The notes beneath the pieces were generated by a model. The model saw only the letters and a list, made by a program, of their open reading frames with translations, was not told the DNA's origin and did no database searches. A stretch of DNA of 64,000 nt from Agromyces albus (GTDB taxonomy: Bacteria > Actinomycetota > Actinomycetes > Actinomycetales > Microbacteriaceae), in NCBI RefSeq assembly GCF_030815405.1, contig NZ_JAUSWX010000001.1:248001-312000 (forward strand). The letters run 5' to 3'. The position numbers and the translations under genes are program-made. Shown here piece by piece: positions 52,543 to 61,635 of this stretch (positions are counted from its first letter, which is position 1; each line of letters starts with the position of its first letter).

Positions 52543-53964
52543 CTACACGGCGGATGCAGGGGCAGCCGTGCGCGCCGCACCGCGCGCGATCGCCCACGTG
52601 CCGAGGCCCGAGGCGAGGAACACACCCGCGAGGATCGCCCACCCGCCGAAGCCGAGCGAGAGCGCGGTCGACGTGACGAAGAGGGGCGCCACCATCGCGC
52701 CGAGCGAGTAGCCCATCGAGAACACGCCCTGGTAGGTGCCCGCACGCACGGGGTCGGCGAGTTCGAAGCTGAGCCCCCAGCCGCCGGCTTGCGAGAGCAC
52801 CTCGGCGAACGCGTGCGCAACAGCAGCGAGCACGACGACCGCGATCGCGAAGCCGACGGGAAGGCCGGCCGCGGCGGCGTACACGAGGCACGCGGCCGCC
52901 ATGAGCCACGCGGCGATGGCCGAGACTCGACCCGCGCGGCGCAGGTCGTGCGTGCCCCGGGAGAGCGGCACCTGGAAGATGATGACGATGACCGTGTTGA
53001 GGATCAGCACGGCCGCGACGAGCACCTCGGGCGCGGCAGTCTCGTTCGCGATCCAGAGCGGCACGCCCACCTCGCCGACGCCGAACTGCATGCCGAACAC
53101 CGCGGTCAGCGCGGTGAGTGCCAGGTAGCGCGGGTCGCGCCAGGGCGAGTGGCGGCGCAGCGCGCGACGCTCGGCGACGGCGGATGCCGCGACATCCGTC
53201 GACCCGGTCTCGGTCGTCACGGGCGGCGCGGCGGGTGGCCTCGGCGCGTCGACGGAGGTCGGGAGCTTCACGAGCTGCACGAGGCCGAGCAGGTACATGA
53301 CGCCGGCGCCGACGATGATCCAGCGGTAGGCCTCGGCGGTTCCGGCGAGCAGGGCGATCGCTCCGATGCCGGAGCCCACGGCGATCGCGAGGTTCGTCAC
53401 CGTGCGCAGCACGGCCCGGGCGTGCACCCGGGCGTCGGCGTCGAAGGCGCGCGCGATGATCGCCATGCGAGTCGAGTTCGTGGCCTGCCCGATGGCCCCG
53501 ACCGCCACGGCGATGATGAGGGCGCTCGTGAAGTCCCCGGCGAAGACGTAGCAGATGAGGCCGATGGCCTCGAGGGTCGTGAGCACGAGGAGCAGTCGCC
53601 TGGCGCTCAGGCGATCGGCGAGCCAGCCGCCCGCGAGCGACGAGAGCACGCCCGCTGCGCTCGCGGCGCCGAGCACGATCGCGACCTCGTGCGGTGCGAG
53701 CCCGACGATGAGCGTGAAGTAGAGCACGGTGACGGTGAGGAAGACGCCCCGCCCCACCCGGCTGATGAGCGTGGCCGTGACGAGGATCCGCAGCACCGGA
53801 TCGGCAACGGATGCCGCGAGGCGGGCGACGAGGCCAGGTCGACGGCCGTTCGGGGTGCCGGGCGCCGCAGCGTCCGCGGCATCCGCTTCGTCGACGCTCG
53901 TGGCAGCGCCGTCGAGTTCGGGATCGATGATCGGAACGGTTCCGGTGTCGGGGCTGGTGCTCAC
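52543..53964 (-). CDS. MFS transporter
   Basis: A 473-residue major facilitator with 12 predicted helices in two halves, split by a loop at about 225-260. The loop-2/3 motif is GGWLADRLSARRLLLVLTTLEA. RVGRGVFLTVTVLYFTLIVGLAPHEVAIVLGAASAAGVLSSLAGG is typical of multidrug-type exporters. The N-terminal 45 residues are acidic and Ala-rich (GAATSVDEADAADAAAP), probably disordered. A GTG at 53964 is taken as start although the GAGGA site is directly adjacent. It is divergent from an ArsR-type regulator gene 56 bases away, which is its likely controller. Confidence 0.88.
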   Translation of the reverse strand: MSTSPDTGTVPIIDPELDGAATSVDEADAADAAAPGTPNGRRPGLVARLAASVADPVLRILVTATLISRVGRGVFLTVTVLYFTLIVGLAPHEVAIVLGAASAAGVLSSLAGGWLADRLSARRLLLVLTTLEAIGLICYVFAGDFTSALIIAVAVGAIGQATNSTRMAIIARAFDADARVHARAVLRTVTNLAIAVGSGIGAIALLAGTAEAYRWIIVGAGVMYLLGLVQLVKLPTSVDAPRPPAAPPVTTETGSTDVAASAVAERRALRRHSPWRDPRYLALTALTAVFGMQFGVGEVGVPLWIANETAAPEVLVAAVLILNTVIVIIFQVPLSRGTHDLRRAGRVSAIAAWLMAAACLVYAAAAGLPVGFAIAVVVLAAVAHAFAEVLSQAGGWGLSFELADPVRAGTYQGVFSMGYSLGAMVAPLFVTSTALSLGFGGWAILAGVFLASGLGTWAIARGAARTAAPASAV

Positions 53965-54020
53965 TCCTCAGTTCTGTCAGAAGCCCGGGGCGCGTCGAAA
54001 TCGATGTAGCGTAGTGCTTC

Positions 54021-54980
54021 ATGCTCCGCTATCTGCTGACCGAAGACGACGTCGGCGCCGTGCGGTTCGGCATCTCGCCGCTCTGCGAGCTCGGGCTGTC
54101 GATCCGGGCCATCGCCGACCCCTCGCGCTTCCCCCTGCAGGTGGGCTGGCTCCGCCGCACCGAGGTCGCCCGCGAGCGACTCGACCACGTCGCGCTCCTG
54201 GCGCTCATCGACGAGCGCGGGTGGACGCCCGACTTCCTGAACCCGCGTCCGAGCTCGCCGCTCACGCGTCTCGACGACGAGCTCGCGGCGTTGCTCGCGA
54301 TGCCGGCGGAGGTATTCCGCGACGATCTCGTCGCGGTGTTCGGGCAGGTGCCCGAGGTGTTCGAGGGCTCGACGACCAGGGCACTGCGTCGCGTCGTCGC
54401 GGCCCTCGGCCAGCTGTGGGAGACCTGCTTCGAGCCCTACTGGCCGCGCATGCGCGCCGTGCTCGAGGCGGACATCGTCTACCGGGGCCGGCAGGTGTCG
54501 CAATCGGGGCTCTCCGCCATGCTCAACGGGCTGACGTCGCGGATCTCGTACGACCACGGGGTCATCGAGATGCGGATGGCCGACCCACGGCCCCGGGTGC
54601 GCGCCGTCGGCGGCGAGGGCCTGACCCTCGTGCCGACGATGTTCACGAGACGCGGCTCGGCGCCGGTCGGCGACGGACCGCCGATGGTCCTGTATCCGGC
54701 CCGCGGGCAGGGCGCACTGTGGGAGACCGAGCGCGTCGCGAACCCTGCCGCCGTCGCGGCGATCCTCGGCGAGACGAGGGCGAGCCTGCTCGCCGCCCTC
54801 GGCGACCCCGCTTCGTCGACGGAGCTCGGCGTGCGCCTCGGGGTGACGGCATCGGCCGTCAACCAGCACTTGCGCGTGCTCCGCGACGCCGGCCTCCTCG
54901 TCAGCACTCGCTACGGGCGCAGCGTGCTCTACCTCCGCAGCGAGCTCGGCACGGCGCTGCTCACCTCACGCGCCGGCTGA
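54021..54980 (+). CDS. ArsR-type winged-helix regulator (DUF5937)
   Basis: A 319-residue protein. The C-terminal 80 residues are an ArsR-like winged helix: ILGETRASLLAALGDPASSTELGVRLGVTASAVNQHLRVLRDAGLLVSTRYGRSVLYLRSELG. The N-terminal 230 residues (RYLLTEDDVGAVRFGISPLCELGLSIRAI...) match the DUF5937 actinobacterial regulator group. It opens divergently from the MFS exporter gene and is probably its repressor. The inducer is unknown. Confidence 0.87.
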   Translation: MLRYLLTEDDVGAVRFGISPLCELGLSIRAIADPSRFPLQVGWLRRTEVARERLDHVALLALIDERGWTPDFLNPRPSSPLTRLDDELAALLAMPAEVFRDDLVAVFGQVPEVFEGSTTRALRRVVAALGQLWETCFEPYWPRMRAVLEADIVYRGRQVSQSGLSAMLNGLTSRISYDHGVIEMRMADPRPRVRAVGGEGLTLVPTMFTRRGSAPVGDGPPMVLYPARGQGALWETERVANPAAVAAILGETRASLLAALGDPASSTELGVRLGVTASAVNQHLRVLRDAGLLVSTRYGRSVLYLRSELGTALLTSRAG

Positions 54981-54986
54981 GATGGA

Positions 54987-56558
54987 CTAGCGCTCGGCGG
55001 GGTGGCTGAGATCGACGTCCCACTCGGCGAGATCGGCGGCTTCGAGTTGCCACACGTACTCGTTCTTCAGCTTGCGCCCGTCGCCCGAGAACGGCCCGGT
55101 GCGGTGCGGGTAGAACGCCACGGTGGGCATCGTGTGATCGGGCGCGGTGAGGATCGCGTTGTTGAAATCACTGTTCAGCGCGCGAAGCTCGGCGACGATG
55201 TGGGTGCGATACGCGGCCTCGTCGATCGGCACGGCGGCCGCGGCATCCGTCAACTGCAGGGCGATGTGGAGCTGACGGTCGCCGCGCTCGTCTTCGAAGC
55301 TGATGAGTCGGTGGTTCTCGACCGCCTGGAGCAGTTTCGCGTCACCGTAGATGACGTCGCGCAGGGCGTCGGGGGCGACGACCGCTCCGTTGTAGTCGAT
55401 CGACATGTCGCTGCGGCCGTAGTGGAACAGGAGCGGCAGGTCGAGGAACTGCTGGCGCACCAGGCGGTGCAGGCCGAACTCCTCGAGGATCGGCGTCAGC
55501 TCCCGGATGCGCATGACGTGTCCGCGGTCGTGGATGTTGTAGCGGATGCGCGGGTTGATGTTCTGCTTGCGGACGATCGTGACGACGAGCTCGCCCGCGT
55601 CGTTCGTCTCGACCAGGTAGTCGTACGGATTGAACTGGAACACCATCGGCATCACCCCGTACTCGGCCTGCTTGGTGATGCGCTTGGCGAGCTTCGGGCT
55701 CGCGGCGATGGCCTTTCGGAGCTCGACCGTGTAGTCCGTCTCGATCGCGATGTTGATCTCGAGGTCGGAGGCCCCGTACGACCCGAACGCGCTGTGCGCA
55801 TAGCGCAGGATGTGTGCGCGCATGTTCTCGCTGATGCCCTCGCCGCCGAACGCCGCCACGATGTCGTACTGCTCCCAGTCGAGGCGGGTGTCCTCGAAGA
55901 GTGCCTTCAGGAACGGCGGATAGCTCAGGATGATGTACGTGTAGTCGGTGCCGAACTCGGCCATGGTCTGGATGATCTTGTTCCGGTCGGGCCCGATCGA
56001 CTTGATCATCGTGACCTCGGTGAGGCTCGTCGTGACATTCATGCCCGTCGCCCAGGCCCCGAGCGAGAATGCGTTCAGCACGAACGGCTGCTTCTTCAGC
56101 GTGCGCGCCGTGCGCCAGAAGCCGACCTGGAGGAGCTGCCTGGTGGCGAGCCGCTCGTCGGGGCCGCGCACCCAGCTCGTCGGCGTTCCCGAGCTGCCGG
56201 ATGACTCGTCGACGACGACACCGCGCCGCGGGAGTCGCCCGCCGATGCTGCGCTCGGAGATCGGCCAGCGCTTGATATAGCTGTCCTTGTCCATCTCGGG
56301 TACCGCGGCGAAGGCCGCGCTCAGGTCGCCCCTGCGCTTCAACTTGTGCGGCGTGCCTCGCTCGTCGAGGAACGCCCGATATGCCGGAACATGACGTGCC
56401 GCGAACTCGAATGTGCGCCAGGCGCGCCAGCGGCCGAGTACCCAGCGCACTGGCTCGATGCCCGGACCGAGCAGCACCTTGTGCGTGTGCACGCTGCGCG
56501 TGAAGAGCCGCACGACGGCGTCTTGCGCCCAGACGAAGGCGAAGATGAAGGGTTTCAC
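54987..56558 (-). CDS. CapK/PaaK-like adenylate-forming protein
   Basis: A 523-residue protein related to phenylacetate-CoA ligase and CapK proteins. The ATP-binding signature is VVVDESSGSSGTPTSWVRGPDE (about 115-135). Later motifs are FGGEGISENMRAHILRYAHSAFGSYGASDLEINIAIETD (the adenylation core, with the GSYGASD loop) and NPRIRYNIHDRGHVM. The C-terminal domain ends with LKNEYVWQLE. The carboxylate substrate is unknown. Its GTG at 56558 overlaps the stop of the upstream nitroreductase gene (GTGA), with GAGGAA in front, so the two proteins are made together and probably act in one pathway. Confidence 0.82.
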   Translation of the reverse strand: MKPFIFAFVWAQDAVVRLFTRSVHTHKVLLGPGIEPVRWVLGRWRAWRTFEFAARHVPAYRAFLDERGTPHKLKRRGDLSAAFAAVPEMDKDSYIKRWPISERSIGGRLPRRGVVVDESSGSSGTPTSWVRGPDERLATRQLLQVGFWRTARTLKKQPFVLNAFSLGAWATGMNVTTSLTEVTMIKSIGPDRNKIIQTMAEFGTDYTYIILSYPPFLKALFEDTRLDWEQYDIVAAFGGEGISENMRAHILRYAHSAFGSYGASDLEINIAIETDYTVELRKAIAASPKLAKRITKQAEYGVMPMVFQFNPYDYLVETNDAGELVVTIVRKQNINPRIRYNIHDRGHVMRIRELTPILEEFGLHRLVRQQFLDLPLLFHYGRSDMSIDYNGAVVAPDALRDVIYGDAKLLQAVENHRLISFEDERGDRQLHIALQLTDAAAAVPIDEAAYRTHIVAELRALNSDFNNAILTAPDHTMPTVAFYPHRTGPFSGDGRKLKNEYVWQLEAADLAEWDVDLSHPAER

Positions 56559-57583
56559 GCGGATTCCTCTCGAAGGAGCATCGCGGCAGCTGGACGCCGG
56601 TGCGCGAAGGGGGGCTCGGCGGAGTGGCCGAACCGGAACAGCATCCACGCCATGCGTCCATCCGTCTCGACAGCGCCCACGGCATCAGCGAATCGCGCGT
56701 GGGAGTCGGGGTTCGTGATGACGGTGCCGAACGGGTGCAGCCGCACTCCATACAGCGTGAACTCCAACCACACCCGCATGAACGCGCGACCGGCCTCGAC
56801 ATAGTCGGCGGGACCCTCGAACGGTCCGGTCAGCCAGCCCAGTTGGCGCACCCCACGCATGGTGTTCAGGTAGATCGAGCGGATGATCGACCCGACGACG
56901 GGCGCCGACCACCACTCGCGGTGGGCCATCGCCAGCTTCAGGATGCCGCCGGGCATGAGCATCGTCTCGGCGGAGAGCCCGTCGGCTGCCGCCGCCGCCT
57001 CAGCGCGCGAGAAGCGCAGCCAGTGCATGATCTCGGCGTACACCGCGTTGTTCTGCAGGTCGGAGAACAGGGTCGCCTGATTGATGTGCACGAGGTCGTG
57101 CACCGTGTGCTCGTCGGCGGTCGTCTCGAAACGCTGCCCGCTCGCGGCCGCGACGTCGCGGGCCCGCGCGATGACGTCGGGCGGAACGAGCGTGCGGTCG
57201 TAGGGCCGTCGCGAGGTGCGTCGCGCGCGAAAGGCCTCCAGCCGGCGGGATGCCTCGGCGGTGACCGGCGCGGGCTCGAGGCGTACCATGCCGATCGGAT
57301 GCAGGCGATCTGCGGCGGCGAAGTCCATGTCGGCGTGCCGGAGCTCTTCGACCACGGTGAACCCATGACCGGCGGCGACGGTGGCGAGGCTCTCGAGGAA
57401 GACGCCGGCGCACACATGGCCGAACGGAATGCCGAACGACTCGGCCGGAAGGCCGAGGTCGAGGTCGTAGAACACCCGCGCCTCGCGGTCGCCGATCGGC
57501 TGCACCTTGATGGGTTGGGAGTTGTGGGGCGACGGGTAGCGCCGTGCCTCTTCGATGAGGTCAGGCCATGGCGACGTCGTCAT
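56555..57583 (-). CDS. Acg-type nitroreductase-family FMN protein
   Basis: A 342-residue protein of the Acg/nitroreductase superfamily. The N terminus TSPWPDLIEEARRYPSPHNSQPIKVQPIGDREARVFYDLDLGLP includes the SPHNSQPI substrate/FMN motif. Mid-protein it has RRTSRRPYDRTLVPPDVIARA, and the C-terminal half has ADYVEAGRAFMRVWLEFTLYGVRLHPFGTVITN, the FMN-binding tail. Acg members of mycobacteria bind FMN but lack classical nitroreductase activity. AGGATG lies before the ATG. It is translationally coupled to the adenylate-forming protein. The role of the pair is unknown. Confidence 0.85.
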   Translation of the reverse strand: MTTSPWPDLIEEARRYPSPHNSQPIKVQPIGDREARVFYDLDLGLPAESFGIPFGHVCAGVFLESLATVAAGHGFTVVEELRHADMDFAAADRLHPIGMVRLEPAPVTAEASRRLEAFRARRTSRRPYDRTLVPPDVIARARDVAAASGQRFETTADEHTVHDLVHINQATLFSDLQNNAVYAEIMHWLRFSRAEAAAAADGLSAETMLMPGGILKLAMAHREWWSAPVVGSIIRSIYLNTMRGVRQLGWLTGPFEGPADYVEAGRAFMRVWLEFTLYGVRLHPFGTVITNPDSHARFADAVGAVETDGRMAWMLFRFGHSAEPPFAHRRPAAAMLLREESA

Positions 57584-57657
57584 GGGGACATCCTGACACC
57601 TCGGCCGGGATTCGACATGAACGGTGCGCGGGCTGACGCGCGATTCGCCGCCGATCG

Positions 57658-58632
57658 CTACTCGGGATCGGGCGCGACCCGCAGCACGAGCTTGCCCCGC
57701 ACGTGGCCGCCCTCGAGCACGCGATGCGCCTCGGCGCCCTCCTCGAGCGGGAACTCCTGCTCGACGTGCACGCGCACGGCGCCGTCGTCGATGAGCCGCG
57801 TGATGACCGCGAGGGTGCGCGCGTCGGGCGAGACCGAATAGCCGGTGGCACGGATGCCGCGAGCCGCTGCATCTTCGGCCATCGTGGGCCACGACCCGGT
57901 CGGCACGGTCACGATGAGCCCGTCGGGACGCAGCGCGTCGAGCGAGCGGGTGCTCGTGTCATCCGTGCCATTGCCGATGAGGTCGATGACGACGTCTTGG
58001 TCGTGCGCGACCCGTTCGAACCGCTCGCGCTCGTAGTCGATGACGTGCCTGGCGCCGAGCGCCCGCACGAGGTCGGCGTTGCGGGACGAGCAGGTGGCCG
58101 TCACGTTCGCGCCGAAGTACGACGCGAACTGCACCGCGAAATGGCCGACACCGCCGGCGCCGGCGTGGATCAGCATCCGCTGGCCGTCGTGGGCGCGCGC
58201 CGTGTCGATGACGGCGCCCCATGCGGTGAGGGCGGCGAGCGGCACGGCGGCCGCCTCGACGAAGCCGAGCGTCGCGGGCATCGGCGTGAGGCTCATCGAC
58301 GAGACCGAGATGAATTCGGCGTAGCTGCCCCCGAGTCGCGGCACGCGGCCCATGCCGTAGACCCGATCGCCGGGCTGCAGCGGGTGTTGCGCGTACGGCA
58401 CCGTCTCGACGACGCCGGCGAAGTCGTTGCCGAGCACGGCGGGGTAGCCGGTGATCGCGGCCGACACCCCGCGGCCCGCGCGAGTCTTCATGTCGATGGG
58501 ATTCACGCCCGCGGCGACGACGCGCACGAGCACCTCATCGCTCACGCGGCGCGGCATCGGGACCTCGGCGATGTGCAGTTCGTCGGGCGCCCCGACCCGA
58601 TCGATCACCAGGGCACGCATCGTCTCGGTCAT
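57658..58632 (-). CDS. zinc-free MDR oxidoreductase (quinone oxidoreductase-like)
   Basis: A 324-residue medium-chain dehydrogenase/reductase. The GroES-like N domain (EVLVRVVAAGVNPIDMKTRAG, LGNDFAGVVETV, QPGDRVYG) is followed by the NADPH-binding Rossmann motif GQRMLIHAGAGGVGHFAVQFASYFGANVTATCS, with AGAGGVG as the cofactor loop. Zinc ligands of alcohol dehydrogenases are missing, as in quinone reductases. AGGAGG is seven to eight bases before the ATG. It is monocistronic, and an inverted repeat lies just upstream. It probably protects from quinones or enals (family knowledge). Confidence 0.92.
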   Translation of the reverse strand: MTETMRALVIDRVGAPDELHIAEVPMPRRVSDEVLVRVVAAGVNPIDMKTRAGRGVSAAITGYPAVLGNDFAGVVETVPYAQHPLQPGDRVYGMGRVPRLGGSYAEFISVSSMSLTPMPATLGFVEAAAVPLAALTAWGAVIDTARAHDGQRMLIHAGAGGVGHFAVQFASYFGANVTATCSSRNADLVRALGARHVIDYERERFERVAHDQDVVIDLIGNGTDDTSTRSLDALRPDGLIVTVPTGSWPTMAEDAAARGIRATGYSVSPDARTLAVITRLIDDGAVRVHVEQEFPLEEGAEAHRVLEGGHVRGKLVLRVAPDPE

Positions 58633-58660
58633 CCGCTACCTCCTGAGCACCATTCTGACT

Positions 58661-58673
58661 CACCACTATGGTG
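58661..58673. promoter_or_regulatory. inverted repeat upstream of the quinone oxidoreductase gene
   Basis: CACCA-CTA-TGGTG is a perfect 5+3+5 inverted repeat 29 bases before the start codon; GAGCACCATTC 13 bases nearer the gene repeats the CACCA half. Such a site suits a MarR or HxlR dimer, but no regulator gene adjoins it apart from the TetR gene beyond. Confidence 0.4.
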
Positions 58674-58717
58674 CACTCAGGGTCGATATCGGCACTCGCG
58701 CGGACGGGACCGTTCGT

Positions 58718-59326
58718 TCAGGATCCAGCCAGTGCCTCGAGGTACGCCGTGAGGCTCCGCTCGAGCTCAGTGATCAACGCCTCCCGCTCCTCCTCCCGGG
58801 TCATGACGATCGCCGGCATCGTTCCGCGCACTGTGTGAATCAGGATCGTCACGGTTCTCGCGAGCGCCTCAGGGCCGAGCGCGGGGAGCAGTCGCTCGGC
58901 GAGAGAACTCACTTGCGCGTGAATGAGCTGCGACATCGGCGCCACGGCGTCTCGCACTGCATCGGGCATATCCGGGCGGGTCAGCAGTGCCTTGAACCCG
59001 GGCTGGGCGAGGTTCAGTTCCACGAGCGGGCGGATCACCGCTCGCACGGCGAGCGGCACCGCCATGGTTGCGAGCGCCTCGACATCGATCTGACGCTCCG
59101 CGAGTTGCTGGGCGTAGCGCTCCGCGAGCGCGCGCGCGACATCCTCCTTGTCGGAGAAGAACTGATAGAGCGACCCCGGCGAGATCCCCGCGCGGGCGGC
59201 GATGGCATTCGTCGTCGTCGACTCGTAGCCGCGCTCACCGAACTCGATGGCGGCCGCGGCGAGAATCTGCTCGATGCGCGCCTGGCCTCGCGCCTGACGC
59301 TTCACCGTCGGCGATTCGGGCGACAT
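58718..59326 (-). CDS. TetR family transcriptional regulator of the MMPL transporter
   Basis: A 202-residue TetR repressor. The DNA-binding domain (about 15-65) is ARIEQILAAAAIEFGERGYESTTTNAIAARAGISPGSLYQFFSDKEDVARALAERY. The C-terminal ligand domain is all-helical and closes with LERSLTAYLEAL. GGAGG lies about six bases before the ATG at 59326; longer frames through this start run on across the divergent gene and are not real. It is divergent from the MMPL exporter, and two symmetrical sites lie between the two starts, so it very probably represses that gene and itself. Confidence 0.93.
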   Translation of the reverse strand: MSPESPTVKRQARGQARIEQILAAAAIEFGERGYESTTTNAIAARAGISPGSLYQFFSDKEDVARALAERYAQQLAERQIDVEALATMAVPLAVRAVIRPLVELNLAQPGFKALLTRPDMPDAVRDAVAPMSQLIHAQVSSLAERLLPALGPEALARTVTILIHTVRGTMPAIVMTREEEREALITELERSLTAYLEALAGS

Positions 59327-59347
59327 TGACACCTCCGGTAGACAAAC

Positions 59348-59390
59348 ACGAGCAAACGCTCGTATTCTCAAAACGCGAGTGACTGCTCGC
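59348..59390. promoter_or_regulatory. two TetR-type operators (CGAG-N6-CTCG)
   Basis: ACGAGC-AAAC-GCTCGT (59348-59363) and GCGAG-TGACTG-CTCGC (59375-59390) share the core CGAG-N6-CTCG, with centres 27 bases apart. They occupy the 90-base gap between the divergent TetR and MMPL genes. Confidence 0.7.
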
Positions 59391-59416
59391 AATAGTCTAT
59401 CGAGAGGCTCTCGCCC

Positions 59417-61585
59417 GTGCTCGCTCGTCTCATCACGCGATTCCCCCGCCGGGTTCTGCTCGCATCGACCGCCTTGCTGATGGTGTTCGCCGCCCTCGCG
59501 GCCGGCGCGATGGATGCGCTCTCCCTGAACCGGTATGAGGCACCGGGCTCCGAATCGGTCGCCGCGCGCGAGCAACTCGGCGAACGCTTCGGAACGAGCA
59601 GCCCCAATGTCGCGATCCTCGTCGAGGCTCGCTCCGGCACGGTGGACGATGCGGCGGTGACTGCCGTGGGCGAGCGCCTCACCGAGGCCCTGGCCGACTA
59701 CCCCGGGGTCGGAGATGCCTGGTCGTATTGGTCGCCGGCTGCCCCCGATACCCTCGCGAGCACCGACCTGCGCCACGCGCTCATCCTCGCCTGGGTTCCG
59801 GGCGACGCCGATCATGTCCGAGGCGTGGTGTTGCCGGGGATTGAGGCCGAGTTGGTGGTTCCGATCGAAGAATCGGCCGTGAGCGTCCAACTCGGAGGCG
59901 GCGACCAGGTCTTCCGCGCCGTCGCCGAGCAGGCACGTGGCGACTTCCTCCGTGCGGAACTCATCATCATCCCACTCGTCGTCGTCCTGCTCTGGATCGT
60001 GTACCGCCGACTGCGGCTGGCGCTCGTGACCGTCGGAATCGGCATCTTCTCCGTCGCGGGCAGCCTCGCGATCCTGCGCGGAGTCAGCGAATTCGCCGAC
60101 GTCTCCACGTTCGCGGCCAACATCGCGCTCGTGATGGGCATCGGCCTCGGTGTCGACTACGGCCTCTTCATGAGCTATCGGTTCCGAGAAGAGTTGGATG
60201 CCGGCCGCGACGTGGCCGGGGCTGTCACCGTCGCGGTCCGCACTGCCGGTCGGACCATCCTCTTCAGCGGCATCACCGTCGCCGCCTCGCTCTCGGTGCT
60301 CTTCGTGTTCCCGTTCACCTTTCTCTCCTCGTTCGCGTACGCCGGCATCGCGGTCGTGGTGACGGCTCTTCTCGGCTCGATCGTGATCATGCCGGCCGCA
60401 CTGCGACTCCTCGGCACGCGCGCGGCCCGAAAGACGCCGGCCCGCGCGCCCGAGACGGGGTTCTGGTTCTCTTCGGCGACGCGGGTGATGCGCAAGCCGC
60501 TCCTGGCCGGCGGCATCGGGGTCGCGATCCTGATCGCGCTCGGCGCGCCCGCGGTTCTCATGAACTTCGGTGCGCCCGACGACCGCCTGCTGCCGTCGAG
60601 CCAGCCGGTGCGCGGGATGTACGACATCATTCGCGCAGATTTCATCGCCGAGGATGCCGACTCCATCTCTGTCCTCGCCGCGGACGCGACGGATGTCGAG
60701 GTCGCCGAGCACGCCGCCCGACTCTCGACCCTCGACGGCGTCGTTCGCGTGGACTCCGCCGCGGGCGCTTTCGCCGACGGCACCCGCGTCGGTCCGGCGG
60801 GCCCGGGCGGACCGGAGCGGTTCCGCGACGGATCTGCCACCTGGCTTGCTGTTCTGCCCTCAGCCGATCGACTGGCGAGCGACTCCGTCGGACTGGTCGA
60901 AGAGGTGCGCACCGCGGATGCACCGTTCGACCGCCTCGTCGGCGGATATCCGGCGGAGCTCGCCGATTACCGGAACGGGGTCGTCGAGCGACTTCCGCTC
61001 GTCGCGGTGCTCATCCTGGCCGTCACGTTCGTCGTCCTCTTCCTGATGACGGGGAGTGTTGTCGCACCGCTCAAGGCCGCCGTGCTGAATCTGCTGTCGT
61101 TGACGGTCATGTTCGGCGTCCTGGTGTGGGGCTTCCAAGAGGGCGGGCTCGCTCCGATCCTCGGATTCACGCCGACAGGCTCGATCGAGCCGAGCATCCC
61201 GCTCTTGATGTTCTGCATCGCCTATGGTCTCTCGATGGACTACGAAGTGTTCCTCCTCGCTCGGATCAAGGAGGAGTTCGATCGCACCGGCGACGTGGTC
61301 GGGTCGGTACCGTGGGGTATCGCCCGGTCTGCCCCGCTCGTCTCCGCAGCCGCGTTGATTCTCGCCGCGTCGTTCGCCGTCTACGCGACGAGCCAGGTGA
61401 CGTTCCTGCAGCAGATCGGCATCGGCATGGCACTCGCGGTACTCGTCGACGCAACCCTGATCCGGGGCGTGCTCGTGCCCGCGTTCATGCGGCTGGCCGG
61501 CCGGGCGAACTGGTGGGCGCCTCGACCGCTCCGACACGTTCACGACCGCTTCGGCTGGCGGGAAACGGCCGAGATCGGAACGTGA
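59417..61585 (+). CDS. MMPL family transporter
   Basis: A 722-residue RND-type MMPL exporter with 12 predicted helices and two large outer loops (about 35-180 and 385-530). Typical motifs are the GIGLGVDYGLFMSYRFREELDAG in the first membrane half, with the proton-relay Asp-Tyr pair, and its repeat IAYGLSMDYEVFLLARIKEEFD in the second. MMPL proteins export lipids or other hydrophobic molecules driven by protons. The start is GTG at 59417, with AGAGG upstream. It is controlled with the divergent TetR gene. Confidence 0.93.
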   Translation: MLARLITRFPRRVLLASTALLMVFAALAAGAMDALSLNRYEAPGSESVAAREQLGERFGTSSPNVAILVEARSGTVDDAAVTAVGERLTEALADYPGVGDAWSYWSPAAPDTLASTDLRHALILAWVPGDADHVRGVVLPGIEAELVVPIEESAVSVQLGGGDQVFRAVAEQARGDFLRAELIIIPLVVVLLWIVYRRLRLALVTVGIGIFSVAGSLAILRGVSEFADVSTFAANIALVMGIGLGVDYGLFMSYRFREELDAGRDVAGAVTVAVRTAGRTILFSGITVAASLSVLFVFPFTFLSSFAYAGIAVVVTALLGSIVIMPAALRLLGTRAARKTPARAPETGFWFSSATRVMRKPLLAGGIGVAILIALGAPAVLMNFGAPDDRLLPSSQPVRGMYDIIRADFIAEDADSISVLAADATDVEVAEHAARLSTLDGVVRVDSAAGAFADGTRVGPAGPGGPERFRDGSATWLAVLPSADRLASDSVGLVEEVRTADAPFDRLVGGYPAELADYRNGVVERLPLVAVLILAVTFVVLFLMTGSVVAPLKAAVLNLLSLTVMFGVLVWGFQEGGLAPILGFTPTGSIEPSIPLLMFCIAYGLSMDYEVFLLARIKEEFDRTGDVVGSVPWGIARSAPLVSAAALILAASFAVYATSQVTFLQQIGIGMALAVLVDATLIRGVLVPAFMRLAGRANWWAPRPLRHVHDRFGWRETAEIGT

Positions 61586-61635
61586 CGCACGGAGCCAGGG
61601 TCGTCATCGCGGGCGTGCCGCTGTGCGGATGCGGG

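Noticed and set aside
51608..54022. An 804-codon open frame on the minus strand across the MarR-GNAT and MFS genes
   Set aside because: Arg/His/Pro-rich shadow of recognised genes in other frames; a product of high G+C content.
59327..60712. Long N-terminal extension of the TetR frame
   Set aside because: The TetR start at 59326 has a strong GGAGG site and family-like N terminus; the extension is antisense to the MMPL transporter.
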